The notes beneath the pieces were generated by a model, which saw only the letters and a program-made list of their open reading frames with translations, was not told the origin of the DNA and searched no databases. A stretch of 64,000 bases of DNA from an uncultured Gammaproteobacteria bacterium. Lineage in GTDB: Bacteria; Pseudomonadota; Gammaproteobacteria; Steroidobacterales; XN24. The stretch covers positions 62,001-126,000 of the forward strand of contig CAMYOC010000051.1 of the NCBI GenBank assembly GCA_947259915.1, given 5' to 3'. The position numbers were made by a program, and so were the translations under genes. Of this stretch, positions 56,073-64,000 are shown in pieces. Position 1 is the first letter of the stretch. Every line of letters begins with the position of its first letter.

Positions 56073-57134
56073 GTGACCCTGCTCGACGAACTGCTGATGC
56101 AGCTGGTACGGCGCAACGGTTCTGACCTGCATCTGATCGCCGGCGATCCGCCACGGATGCGGATCAACGGTGAACTGATGAGCGTGCGCGACAGCCCGCT
56201 GGAACCGGACAAGTTACAGCAAGAGCTCGGGCAGATCGTGCCGCCTGCTGCGACCACCGCCCTGAATAAGCATGACCAGGCCGACTTCGCCCATGAGGTA
56301 GAGGACCTGGCTCGTTTCAGGGTTAACGTATTCCGTCATCTGGGCGGTCTCGGCGCCATCATGCGGGCGATCCCGACCACGGCCAAGACGATCGAGGAAC
56401 TGGGGCTGCCGGAAGTTTTCTCCCGTCTGTGCAAGGAGACATCGGGTCTGATCCTGGTCACCGGCAAGACCGGTTCGGGCAAATCGACCACGCTCGCGGC
56501 GATGCTGGATGACATCAACCGACGCATGAAGGGCCATATCCTCACCATCGAGGATCCGATCGAGTTCGTCCATCCGCGGCGCAATTGCCTGGTCAGCCAA
56601 CGCGAGGTCGGCCTGCACTGCAACAGCTTCTCCGATGCCCTGCATTCTGCCTTGCGCGAGGATCCGGACGTGATCCTGGTCGGCGAGTTGCGCGATCTCG
56701 AGACCATGAGTACTGCGATTACGGCGGCCGAGATGGGCATCCTGGTCATGGGCACCCTGCACACCAACGGCGCCGCGCAAACGGTGGACCGCGTCGTCAA
56801 TGCATTCCCCGCGGAACGTCAGTCCCATATCCGCACCATGTTGTCGACCTCGCTGCGCGGCGTCATCTCGCAGCAACTTTGCAGGAACAAGACCGGCGAC
56901 GGGCGCGTGCCGGCCTTCGAGGTGATGATCAACACCCCCGCGGTCAGCAACCTGCTACGCCAAGGCAAGCTGGATCAGCTCGAGAGCGCGATGCAGTCCG
57001 GCGCGAAAGTCGGCATGGTGGCCATGGATGGCGCCCTGCAGAGCCTGCTCAATCGGCGCTTTATCAGCGGTCGCGAAGCCTACGAGCGCGCCATTTCCAA
57101 GGACCGCTTCCGCCAGCACGCCGAAGAGACCTGA
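56073..57134 (+). CDS. PilT/PilU-family type IV pilus ATPase (paralog 2)
   Basis: GSDLHLIAGDPPRMRINGEL; Walker A GKTGSGKSTTLAAMLDD; EDPIEFVHPRR; EDPDVILVGELRDLETM; MGILVMGTLHTNGAAQTVDRV. Confidence 0.93.
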   Translation: MTLLDELLMQLVRRNGSDLHLIAGDPPRMRINGELMSVRDSPLEPDKLQQELGQIVPPAATTALNKHDQADFAHEVEDLARFRVNVFRHLGGLGAIMRAIPTTAKTIEELGLPEVFSRLCKETSGLILVTGKTGSGKSTTLAAMLDDINRRMKGHILTIEDPIEFVHPRRNCLVSQREVGLHCNSFSDALHSALREDPDVILVGELRDLETMSTAITAAEMGILVMGTLHTNGAAQTVDRVVNAFPAERQSHIRTMLSTSLRGVISQQLCRNKTGDGRVPAFEVMINTPAVSNLLRQGKLDQLESAMQSGAKVGMVAMDGALQSLLNRRFISGREAYERAISKDRFRQHAEET

Positions 57135-57216
57135 ATCGCCGCAGTGGCCTGGTGATGCCTGTGTCGGGCCGGGCCCTGTGCGATAATGCTGCGTCGCCCG
57201 CAGCCGATCCCGTAGC

Positions 57217-59235
57217 ATGACCGACAGCCGTCGTATCCTCGTCACCGCCGCCCTGCCCTATGCCAATGGCCTGGCCCATATGGGGCATCTGGTGGAGTAC
57301 ATCCAGACCGACATCTGGGTGCGCTTCCAGCGCATGCTCGGCAACGATTGCCTGTTCGTCTGCGCCAGCGATGCCCATGGCACGCCGATCATGATCCGCG
57401 CGCGCAAGGACGGGATCCCGGCGGAAGAGATCATCGAACACTACCACCGACGCTTCCAGGAAGATTTCGCCGCCTTCCACATCCGCTTCGACAATTTTGG
57501 CAGCACCCATTCGAGCGAGAATCGGGAGCTGGTCAACCTGATCTACGGGCGCCTGCAGAGCGGTGGGCATTTGCAGAGCCGGACCATCCGCCAGGCCTAT
57601 GACGAAAAGGAAGGCATGTTCCTGCCCGACCGTTTCGTGCGCGGCACCTGTCCTCGCTGCGGCGCGACCGATCAATATGGAGACAGCTGCGAGTCCTGCG
57701 GCGCGACCTATGCGCCGTCGGAACTGGTGGACCCGATTTCGGTCTTGTCCGGCACCCGCCCGGTGGAACGGGAGTCCGAGCATCTGTTCTTCCGTCTCAG
57801 CGAGTTCGAGGATGAGCTGCGCAGCTGGGCCTCGGGCGGCGCGCTACAGGACAGCGTGCGCAAGAAACTTGATGAGTGGTTCGAGACGGGTCTGCAGGAT
57901 TGGGACATCAGCCGCGACGCCCCCTACTTCGGCTTCGAAATCCCGGACCTTCCGGGCAAGTACTTCTACGTCTGGCTGGATGCCCCGGTCGGATACATGG
58001 CGAGCCTGTTGAACCTGGCCCGCCGCCGCGACGACATCGATTTCGAGTCATACTGGACACCAGACAGCGATGCCGAGCTGTATCACTTCATCGGCAAGGA
58101 CATCGTCTATTTCCACGCGCTGTTCTGGCCGGGGGTGCTGCAGGCGGCAGGCTTCCGCGTGCCGAGCGCTGTGTTCGCCCACGGCTTCCTCACCGTCAAC
58201 GGCGAGAAGATGTCCAAGTCGCGCGGCACGTTTATCACCGCCGAGACCTATCTGCAGCATCTGGAGCCCCAGTGCCTGCGTTATTACTACGCGTCCAAAC
58301 TCGGCCCGGGCGTCGAGGATATAGACCTCAACCTGGACGATTTCGTGCTCAAGGTAAATGCCGATCTGGTGGGCAAGGTCGTCAACATCGCCAGCCGCTG
58401 CGCCGGCTTTATCACACGCCTTGCCGACGGCCACATGTCCGCTGCCCTGCCAGAGCCCGCGCTGCATGATCAGTTCGTCGCCGGCGCGGTGCAGGTGGCA
58501 GAGTCCTATGAGACCCGACACTTTAGCCGCGCGATGCGTCAGATCATGGCGCTGGCCGACAGGGCCAACCAGTACATCGACCAGCACAAGCCCTGGCTGA
58601 TGGCAAAAGAGGACGGACGCGAGACCGAGGTGCAAGCGGTGTGCACTCAGGGGCTGAATGCGTTCCGCGCTCTGGTCATCATGCTCAAGCCGGTGCTGCC
58701 GGGACTGGCCCGGGCCGCCGAGCGCTTTCTCGGCGAAAACGAGTGGCGCTGGACAGATATCGAACAACCGCTGCTCGGCCGCCGTATCGAGAAGTTCAAA
58801 CCGTTGTTACAGCGCGTCGACCCCAAGGCGGTGGCAGCGATGCTCGAGGCCTCTCGCGCCACCATGGAGAACACCAGGCCGAGCACACCTTCCACCGAGG
58901 AACTCATGGACGAAATCACCATCGACGAATTCCGCCGCCTGGAGCTGCGGGTGGCGCGGGTCAGCAAGGCCGAGACTGTCGACGGCGCAGACAAGCTGCT
59001 GCGACTCACCCTTGATCTGGGCGACGGACAGCGCCAGGTGCTGGCCGGAATCCGCAGCGCCTATCAGCCCGAGTCGCTGGCCGATCGCCTGGTGGTCGTG
59101 GTGGCCAACCTGGAGCCGCGCAAGATGCGCTTCGGCACCTCGGAGGGCATGATCCTCGCCGCAGGACCGGGTGGCGAGGATATCTTCCTGTTGTCGCCGG
59201 ACAGCGGCGCGGTGCCGGGCATGCGCGTCAGCTGA
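57217..59235 (+). CDS. metG: Methionyl-tRNA synthetase (with C-terminal tRNA-binding domain)
   Basis: [34 protein letters not shown]; zinc knuckle [27 protein letters not shown]. Confidence 0.97.
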   Translation: MTDSRRILVTAALPYANGLAHMGHLVEYIQTDIWVRFQRMLGNDCLFVCASDAHGTPIMIRARKDGIPAEEIIEHYHRRFQEDFAAFHIRFDNFGSTHSSENRELVNLIYGRLQSGGHLQSRTIRQAYDEKEGMFLPDRFVRGTCPRCGATDQYGDSCESCGATYAPSELVDPISVLSGTRPVERESEHLFFRLSEFEDELRSWASGGALQDSVRKKLDEWFETGLQDWDISRDAPYFGFEIPDLPGKYFYVWLDAPVGYMASLLNLARRRDDIDFESYWTPDSDAELYHFIGKDIVYFHALFWPGVLQAAGFRVPSAVFAHGFLTVNGEKMSKSRGTFITAETYLQHLEPQCLRYYYASKLGPGVEDIDLNLDDFVLKVNADLVGKVVNIASRCAGFITRLADGHMSAALPEPALHDQFVAGAVQVAESYETRHFSRAMRQIMALADRANQYIDQHKPWLMAKEDGRETEVQAVCTQGLNAFRALVIMLKPVLPGLARAAERFLGENEWRWTDIEQPLLGRRIEKFKPLLQRVDPKAVAAMLEASRATMENTRPSTPSTEELMDEITIDEFRRLELRVARVSKAETVDGADKLLRLTLDLGDGQRQVLAGIRSAYQPESLADRLVVVVANLEPRKMRFGTSEGMILAAGPGGEDIFLLSPDSGAVPGMRVS

Positions 59236-59313
59236 CGCGGGATATAATGCCGGTCCGCGGCGTTCGGGACCGCCTTGCGCCATTCGCCAGCGTGCTCAGA
59301 CCAGCAGACGACC

Positions 59314-59895
59314 ATGACCGAACTAGCGCTCATTCTTATCGCCACCGTACTGGTCAACAATTTCGTGTTGGTCAAGTTCCTTGGCCTGTGTCCGTTTATG
59401 GGCGTGTCGCGGAAACTGGAGACCGCGGCAGGCATGGCGCTGGCCACCACCTTCGTGCTGACCTTGTCCTCGGTCTGCAGCTACCTGGTGAACGCCTGGC
59501 TGCTGGCGCCGCTGGGTCTGGAATACCTGCGTACTATCGCCTTTATCCTGGTGATCGCGGCGCTGGTCCAGTTCACCGAGATGGTGGTGCAAAAAACCAG
59601 CCCGTTGCTATATCAGGTGCTGGGCATCTACCTGCCCCTGATCACGACCAATTGCGCGGTGCTGGGCGTCGCCCTGCTTAACATCCAGGAAGCGCACGGC
59701 TTCCTCGAGTCCATGGTCTATGGTCTGGGGGCGGCGCTCGGTTTCTCCCTGGTGCTGATCATGTTCGCCGGCGTCCGCGAACGTGTCGCCGTTGCTGACG
59801 TCCCGGCTCCGTTCCAGGGTGCCGCCATCGCCTTGATCACCGCCGGTCTGATGGCGCTGGGCTTTATGGGATTCGCCGGGCTGGTCAAGGGCTGA
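59314..59895 (+). CDS. rnfA: Rnf/Rsx electron transport complex subunit A
   Basis: [51 protein letters not shown]. Confidence 0.97.
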   Translation: MTELALILIATVLVNNFVLVKFLGLCPFMGVSRKLETAAGMALATTFVLTLSSVCSYLVNAWLLAPLGLEYLRTIAFILVIAALVQFTEMVVQKTSPLLYQVLGIYLPLITTNCAVLGVALLNIQEAHGFLESMVYGLGAALGFSLVLIMFAGVRERVAVADVPAPFQGAAIALITAGLMALGFMGFAGLVKG

Positions 59896-60473
59896 TGTTG
59901 ACCGCCATCATCGCCATCTCGGGTCTCGCTGCCGGCTTCGGCCTGCTGCTGGGATTCGCCGCGGTACGCTTCCGCAGCGAGGGCGACCCGGTGGTCGAGC
60001 GTATCGACTCGCTGTTACCGCAGACTCAATGCGCGCAATGCGGTTTCCCGGGCTGCAAGCCCTACGCCGAAGCGATCGTCGACGGCGCTGCCGATATCAA
60101 TCGTTGTCCGCCCGGCGGTGAGGCCACCATTCGCGCCCTCGCCGACCTGCTCGAACGGGATGCGAAGCCGCTCGATCCGGAACGGGGCGAAGAGCGGTTG
60201 CCGGCGCTGGCGGTAATCGACGAGGATCTGTGCATCGGCTGCACCCTGTGTATCCAGGCCTGTCCGGTAGACGCCATCCTTGGTGCCGCCAAACTGATGC
60301 ACACGGTCATCGCCAGCGAATGCACCGGCTGCGAGCTGTGCATCGAGCCGTGCCCGGTAGACTGCATCGAGATGGTGCCCGAGACGGTCACACTCGGCAC
60401 CTGGCGCTGGCCCAAACCGGGCGCAGACACGTCGGCTGTCATCGCTGCGTCGCCGAACCCGGCGAGCGCCTGA
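59895..60473 (+). CDS. rnfB: Rnf/Rsx complex subunit B (Fe-S)
   Basis: [64 protein letters not shown]. Confidence 0.96.
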   Translation: MLTAIIAISGLAAGFGLLLGFAAVRFRSEGDPVVERIDSLLPQTQCAQCGFPGCKPYAEAIVDGAADINRCPPGGEATIRALADLLERDAKPLDPERGEERLPALAVIDEDLCIGCTLCIQACPVDAILGAAKLMHTVIASECTGCELCIEPCPVDCIEMVPETVTLGTWRWPKPGADTSAVIAASPNPASA

Positions 60474-60476
60474 GCG

Positions 60477-62036
60477 ATGGAGCCGGACCGCAGGCTGTGG
60501 CGTTTCCACGGCGGCTTGCATCTACCCGGTCATAAGCGGCTGTCCAACGTCGAGCCGCTCGACATCGTGCCGGTCCCGGCACGCCTGATCCATCCACTCG
60601 GACAACACGTCGGTATCCCGTCGGAACCTGTTGTCGAAGTCGGCGAGACAGTGCAGCGAGGCCAGCCGTTGAGCCGGGCCACTGGCTATATCTGCAGCCC
60701 GGTCCATGCGGGCAGCTCTGGCACGGTGGTCGCAATCGGCCCGCACCCGATCCCGCACCCCAGCGGTCTTGACGGGGATTGCATCATCATCGATACCGAT
60801 GGTCAGGACATGCCCTACGAGGGTTATCCGCCGCTGACCAACTATCGCACGCTGAACGGGCCTGCCTTGCGCGCGCGGGTCAGGGAATGCGGCATTGTCG
60901 GGCTGGGGGGCGCTGCCTTCCCCACCGCAGTCAAACTCAACGCTGGTGCCGGATTGCGCCTGCTTATCCTGAACGGAGCCGAATGCGAGCCTTACATCAG
61001 CTGCGACGACAGCCTGATGCGACATCGTGCCGCGGAGATTATCGCCGGCGCCCAGGTCTTGCTTCACGCCCTGGAGATCCGCGATTGCTGTATCGCCATC
61101 GAAGAAGACAAACCGGAGGCCTTTGCCAGTCTCGAGGCCGCCGTCAGGCGCGCCGACGATAACCGCATCGAGGTAGTACAGGTCCCCGCCGTCTACCCGG
61201 AAGGCGGGGAACGGCAGCTGATCCAGGTGCTCACCGGGGAGGAGGTCCCGGCAGCGGGCATCCCGGCGGATATCGGCATCCTGTGCCAGAACGTCGGCAC
61301 CGCGGCGGCGGTCGCGCGCGCGGTGCTCTACGGCGAACCGCTGATCTCCCGCGTCGTCACCGTCACCGGGCATGGAGTCACCCGTCCGCGCAACCTGGAG
61401 GTCCGTCTCGGCACGCCGCTGAACAAGGTGATCGATCACTGCGGTGGCTACACCGACGAGGCCAGACACCTGATCATGGGCGGGGCGATGATGGGATTCG
61501 CGCTGGCCACGGATGCCGTCCCGGTCATCAAGTCCACCAACTGTCTGCTGGTCGGTAGCGATGCGGATATAGCGCCGCGCCAGCCGGCCTCGGCCTGTAT
61601 CCGCTGCGGCGAGTGCGCGCAGGTCTGTCCGGCGCAGTTATTGCCTCAGCAGCTCTACTGGCACGCGCGGGCCGATGAATTCGACAAGCTGGATCCGTAC
61701 CATCTTTTCGGCTGTATCGAGTGCGGCTGTTGCGACGTGGTCTGCCCAAGCCAGATCCCGCTGACGCAGTATTTCCGCTATGCCAAGACCGAGATCTGGG
61801 CCCGGGAACGCGAGCGCCGGCAATCGGATCATGCCCGCGAACGGTTCGAGACTCGCAATCAGCGGATCGAGCGTGCCGAGAGCGAACGCCAGCGTCGCCT
61901 TGAGGCCAAGACCCGAGCGCTGAAACAGACCCGATCGAGCGCGGCCAGCAAGGCCGTGATCGACGAGGTGATGGCGCGGGTCAGGGCAAAAAAGGCGGCG
62001 GACGAGCGCGACGCGGAAAACGGGGACGGCGGATAG
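60477..62036 (+). CDS. rnfC: Rnf/Rsx complex subunit C
   Basis: LWRFHGGLHLPGHKRLSN; GLGGAAFPTAVKL; CIRCGECAQVCPAQLLPQQLYW; CIECGCCDVVCPSQIPLTQYFRYAK. Confidence 0.96.
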   Translation: MEPDRRLWRFHGGLHLPGHKRLSNVEPLDIVPVPARLIHPLGQHVGIPSEPVVEVGETVQRGQPLSRATGYICSPVHAGSSGTVVAIGPHPIPHPSGLDGDCIIIDTDGQDMPYEGYPPLTNYRTLNGPALRARVRECGIVGLGGAAFPTAVKLNAGAGLRLLILNGAECEPYISCDDSLMRHRAAEIIAGAQVLLHALEIRDCCIAIEEDKPEAFASLEAAVRRADDNRIEVVQVPAVYPEGGERQLIQVLTGEEVPAAGIPADIGILCQNVGTAAAVARAVLYGEPLISRVVTVTGHGVTRPRNLEVRLGTPLNKVIDHCGGYTDEARHLIMGGAMMGFALATDAVPVIKSTNCLLVGSDADIAPRQPASACIRCGECAQVCPAQLLPQQLYWHARADEFDKLDPYHLFGCIECGCCDVVCPSQIPLTQYFRYAKTEIWARERERRQSDHARERFETRNQRIERAESERQRRLEAKTRALKQTRSSAASKAVIDEVMARVRAKKAADERDAENGDGG

Positions 62037-63077
62037 ATGCGCTTCGCCCCCGCGAGCCCACCGCATCTCCGACCCGCGACGAGCGTCAGCCGCCTGATGG
62101 GCGAGGTGTTGCTGGCCCTGGTGCCGGCCACCGCCGCCTACGTCTGGTATTTTGGGCCCGGTCTGCTGCTCAATATGCTGATCGCCACGACGGTCGCGGT
62201 GGCAGCGGAGAGTGCCGTGCTCGCTCTGCGCGGGCGTCCTGTCGGAGCGCCACTCAGCGATCTCAGCGTCATCGTCACCGCTGTGCTGCTGGCATTCGCG
62301 CTGCCACCACTGACGCCCTGGTGGGTCACGGCAACCGCGGCCTTCTTCGCCGTGGTCTTCGGCAAACAGTTGTTCGGCGGCATCGGCTACAACCCGTTTA
62401 ATCCGGCCATGGTCGGCTACGTCGTCGTGCTGATCTCGTTTCCCGCCTACCTGACCCAGTGGCTGCCACCGGCCGGTTTCGATCTCGCCGCGGTGCGGCC
62501 GGATCTTGGCGCGACCATCTATTACACGCTGAGCGGGCAGCTGCCCGACGGGCTCAGCTGGGACGTGATCGGCGGCGCCACCCCGCTGGACCAGGTCAAG
62601 ACCCAGTTGGGCCTGATGCGCACCGTGCAAGAAGTCCGCGCACAGCCTCTGTACGGGGTCTTTGGTGCCCACGGCTGGGAGTGGGTCAACAACTTCATCA
62701 TCCTCGGTGGATTGTGGCTGTTGTACCGCAAGATCATCCGCTGGCAGATCCCGCTCGCGGTATTGCTCGGGCTGATGCTGCCGGCGACGCTGTTCTATCT
62801 GATCGGGCCCGGTACCTACCCGCCACCGACCTTCCATCTGTTCAGCGGCGCCGCCGTGCTGGGCGCGTTCTTTATCGCCACCGACCCGGTCAGTGCGGCG
62901 ACCAGCGATCGCGGACGGCTGATCTTCGGCGCCGGCATCGGTCTGCTCACCTATGTGATACGGACCTGGGGCGGGTACCCGGACGGTATCGCGTTCGCGG
63001 TGCTGCTGATGAACATGGCGGTGCCGGCGATCGATCACTACACGATCCCGAGGGCGTACGGCCATGGCCACGATTGA
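62037..63077 (+). CDS. rnfD: Rnf/Rsx complex subunit D
   Basis: SRLMGEVLLALVPATAAYVWYFG; GGIGYNPFNPAMVGYVVVLISFP; IGGATPLDQVK (flavinylation-type motif). Confidence 0.95.
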   Translation: MRFAPASPPHLRPATSVSRLMGEVLLALVPATAAYVWYFGPGLLLNMLIATTVAVAAESAVLALRGRPVGAPLSDLSVIVTAVLLAFALPPLTPWWVTATAAFFAVVFGKQLFGGIGYNPFNPAMVGYVVVLISFPAYLTQWLPPAGFDLAAVRPDLGATIYYTLSGQLPDGLSWDVIGGATPLDQVKTQLGLMRTVQEVRAQPLYGVFGAHGWEWVNNFIILGGLWLLYRKIIRWQIPLAVLLGLMLPATLFYLIGPGTYPPPTFHLFSGAAVLGAFFIATDPVSAATSDRGRLIFGAGIGLLTYVIRTWGGYPDGIAFAVLLMNMAVPAIDHYTIPRAYGHGHD

Positions 63078-63771
63078 GGAACCGGCGCGCATCCCGCAGC
63101 GTATGGCCATCGCTGGTGGACTGCTGGCGCTGTTCGCCGTGCTCGGAGCGGGTCTGGTCGCGGTCACCGAAGACGCCACCCGGGAGCGGATCCAGAGCAA
63201 TGAGCGGGAGTATCTGTTGCGCTCACTGAATGACGTGCTGCCGGCGGATCACTACGACAACGTGTTGTTCGAGGACACGATCGAAGTCATCGACGCCGAG
63301 TTGCTCGGCTCGGACCAGTCGATCACGGTGTATCGCGGACGTCTCGGCGCCGCCCCGGTCGCCGCTATCCTGACCCCGGTGGCACCGGACGGCTACAGCG
63401 GTCCGATCAAGCTGCTGGTGGGCGTCGACTACGATGGGACACTGACCGGCGTCCGCGTGGTGGCGCACCGGGAGACGCCCGGGCTCGGCGACGCCATCGA
63501 GGCCGAGCGATCAGACTGGATCCGGCGTTTCGACGGCCTCAGCCTCGGCAATCCTCCGCAGTCAGCGTGGATGGTTCGGCGCGATGGCGGGGATTTCGAT
63601 CAGTTCACCGGAGCTACCGTAACGCCGCGCGCCGTGGTCAAAGCGGTGCGCAACACCTTGTTATACTTTGCGCAGTATCGGGATGAGCTGTTCGAGGACC
63701 GCCGGGCACTGGTGGAGAGCGAGAGCGGAGATAATGAGAGAGATCGCCCTTCAGGGTCTGTGGAAGAATAA
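63064..63771 (+). CDS. rnfG: Rnf/Rsx complex subunit G
   Basis: [34 protein letters not shown] (FMN attachment motif). Confidence 0.94.
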   Translation: MATIEEPARIPQRMAIAGGLLALFAVLGAGLVAVTEDATRERIQSNEREYLLRSLNDVLPADHYDNVLFEDTIEVIDAELLGSDQSITVYRGRLGAAPVAAILTPVAPDGYSGPIKLLVGVDYDGTLTGVRVVAHRETPGLGDAIEAERSDWIRRFDGLSLGNPPQSAWMVRRDGGDFDQFTGATVTPRAVVKAVRNTLLYFAQYRDELFEDRRALVESESGDNERDRPSGSVEE

Positions 63772-64000
63772 TCCCGGTCTGGTCCAGCTCCTCGGCCTTT
63801 GTCCGCTGCTGGCCGTGACCACCAGCGTGATCAATGGCCTCGGGCTCGGCCTGGCGACGACCCTGGTGCTGGCCGCCTCAAACCTGTGTGTCTCTCTGAT
63901 CCGCAACGTGGTGCGTGCGGAAATCCGCATTCCGGTGTTCGTGATGATCATCGCCTCGCTGGTGACAGCGGTCGAACTGGCGATGAACGCCTGGTTCCAC
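63734..64000 (+). CDS. rnfE: Rnf/Rsx complex subunit E (C-terminus beyond window edge)
   Basis: [50 protein letters not shown]. Confidence 0.93.
   Translation, partial: MREIALQGLWKNNPGLVQLLGLCPLLAVTTSVINGLGLGLATTLVLAASNLCVSLIRNVVRAEIRIPVFVMIIASLVTAVELAMNAWFH

Noticed and set aside
61638-63200. 520-aa minus-strand ORF opposite rnfC/rnfD
   Set aside because: Antisense of well-supported rnf genes; low-complexity His/Arg/Gln-rich translation typical of spurious frames in GC-rich DNA.

Overview
The window is a GC-rich, densely packed chromosomal segment. Its gene order is typical of gammaproteobacteria. I see no insertion sequence, prophage or CRISPR array. The recognisable backbone blocks, left to right, are: (i) nnr-tsaE-amiB-mutL-miaA-hfq-hflX-hflK-hflC-DUF2065-purA (minus strand); (ii) pcnB-folK-deoxynucleoside kinase-panB-panC (minus strand); (iii) lptFG / pepA-holC-valS; (iv) moxR-DUF58-tgpA; (v) prfC, rimI, a family-4 UDG, pssA and an ilvC-like gene, next to proS; (vi) hda, purMN, dcd and mrp; (vii) metG and rnfABCDGE, with rnfE truncated by the window edge. 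One tRNA-Glu (CTC) is visible. The most interesting points are: a HEAT-repeat/Ser-Thr kinase fusion followed by two PilT-type ATPases lacking a recognisable AIRNLIRE motif, sitting between mrp and metG; a valS reading frame broken by what looks like an ~88-nt deletion in the editing domain; an ilvC-like gene whose product lacks two expected catalytic residues; and a secreted M14 carboxypeptidase with a GlyGly-CTERM-like tail, translationally coupled to an uncharacterised secreted helical protein. All family calls come from reading the sequence, with no database search.
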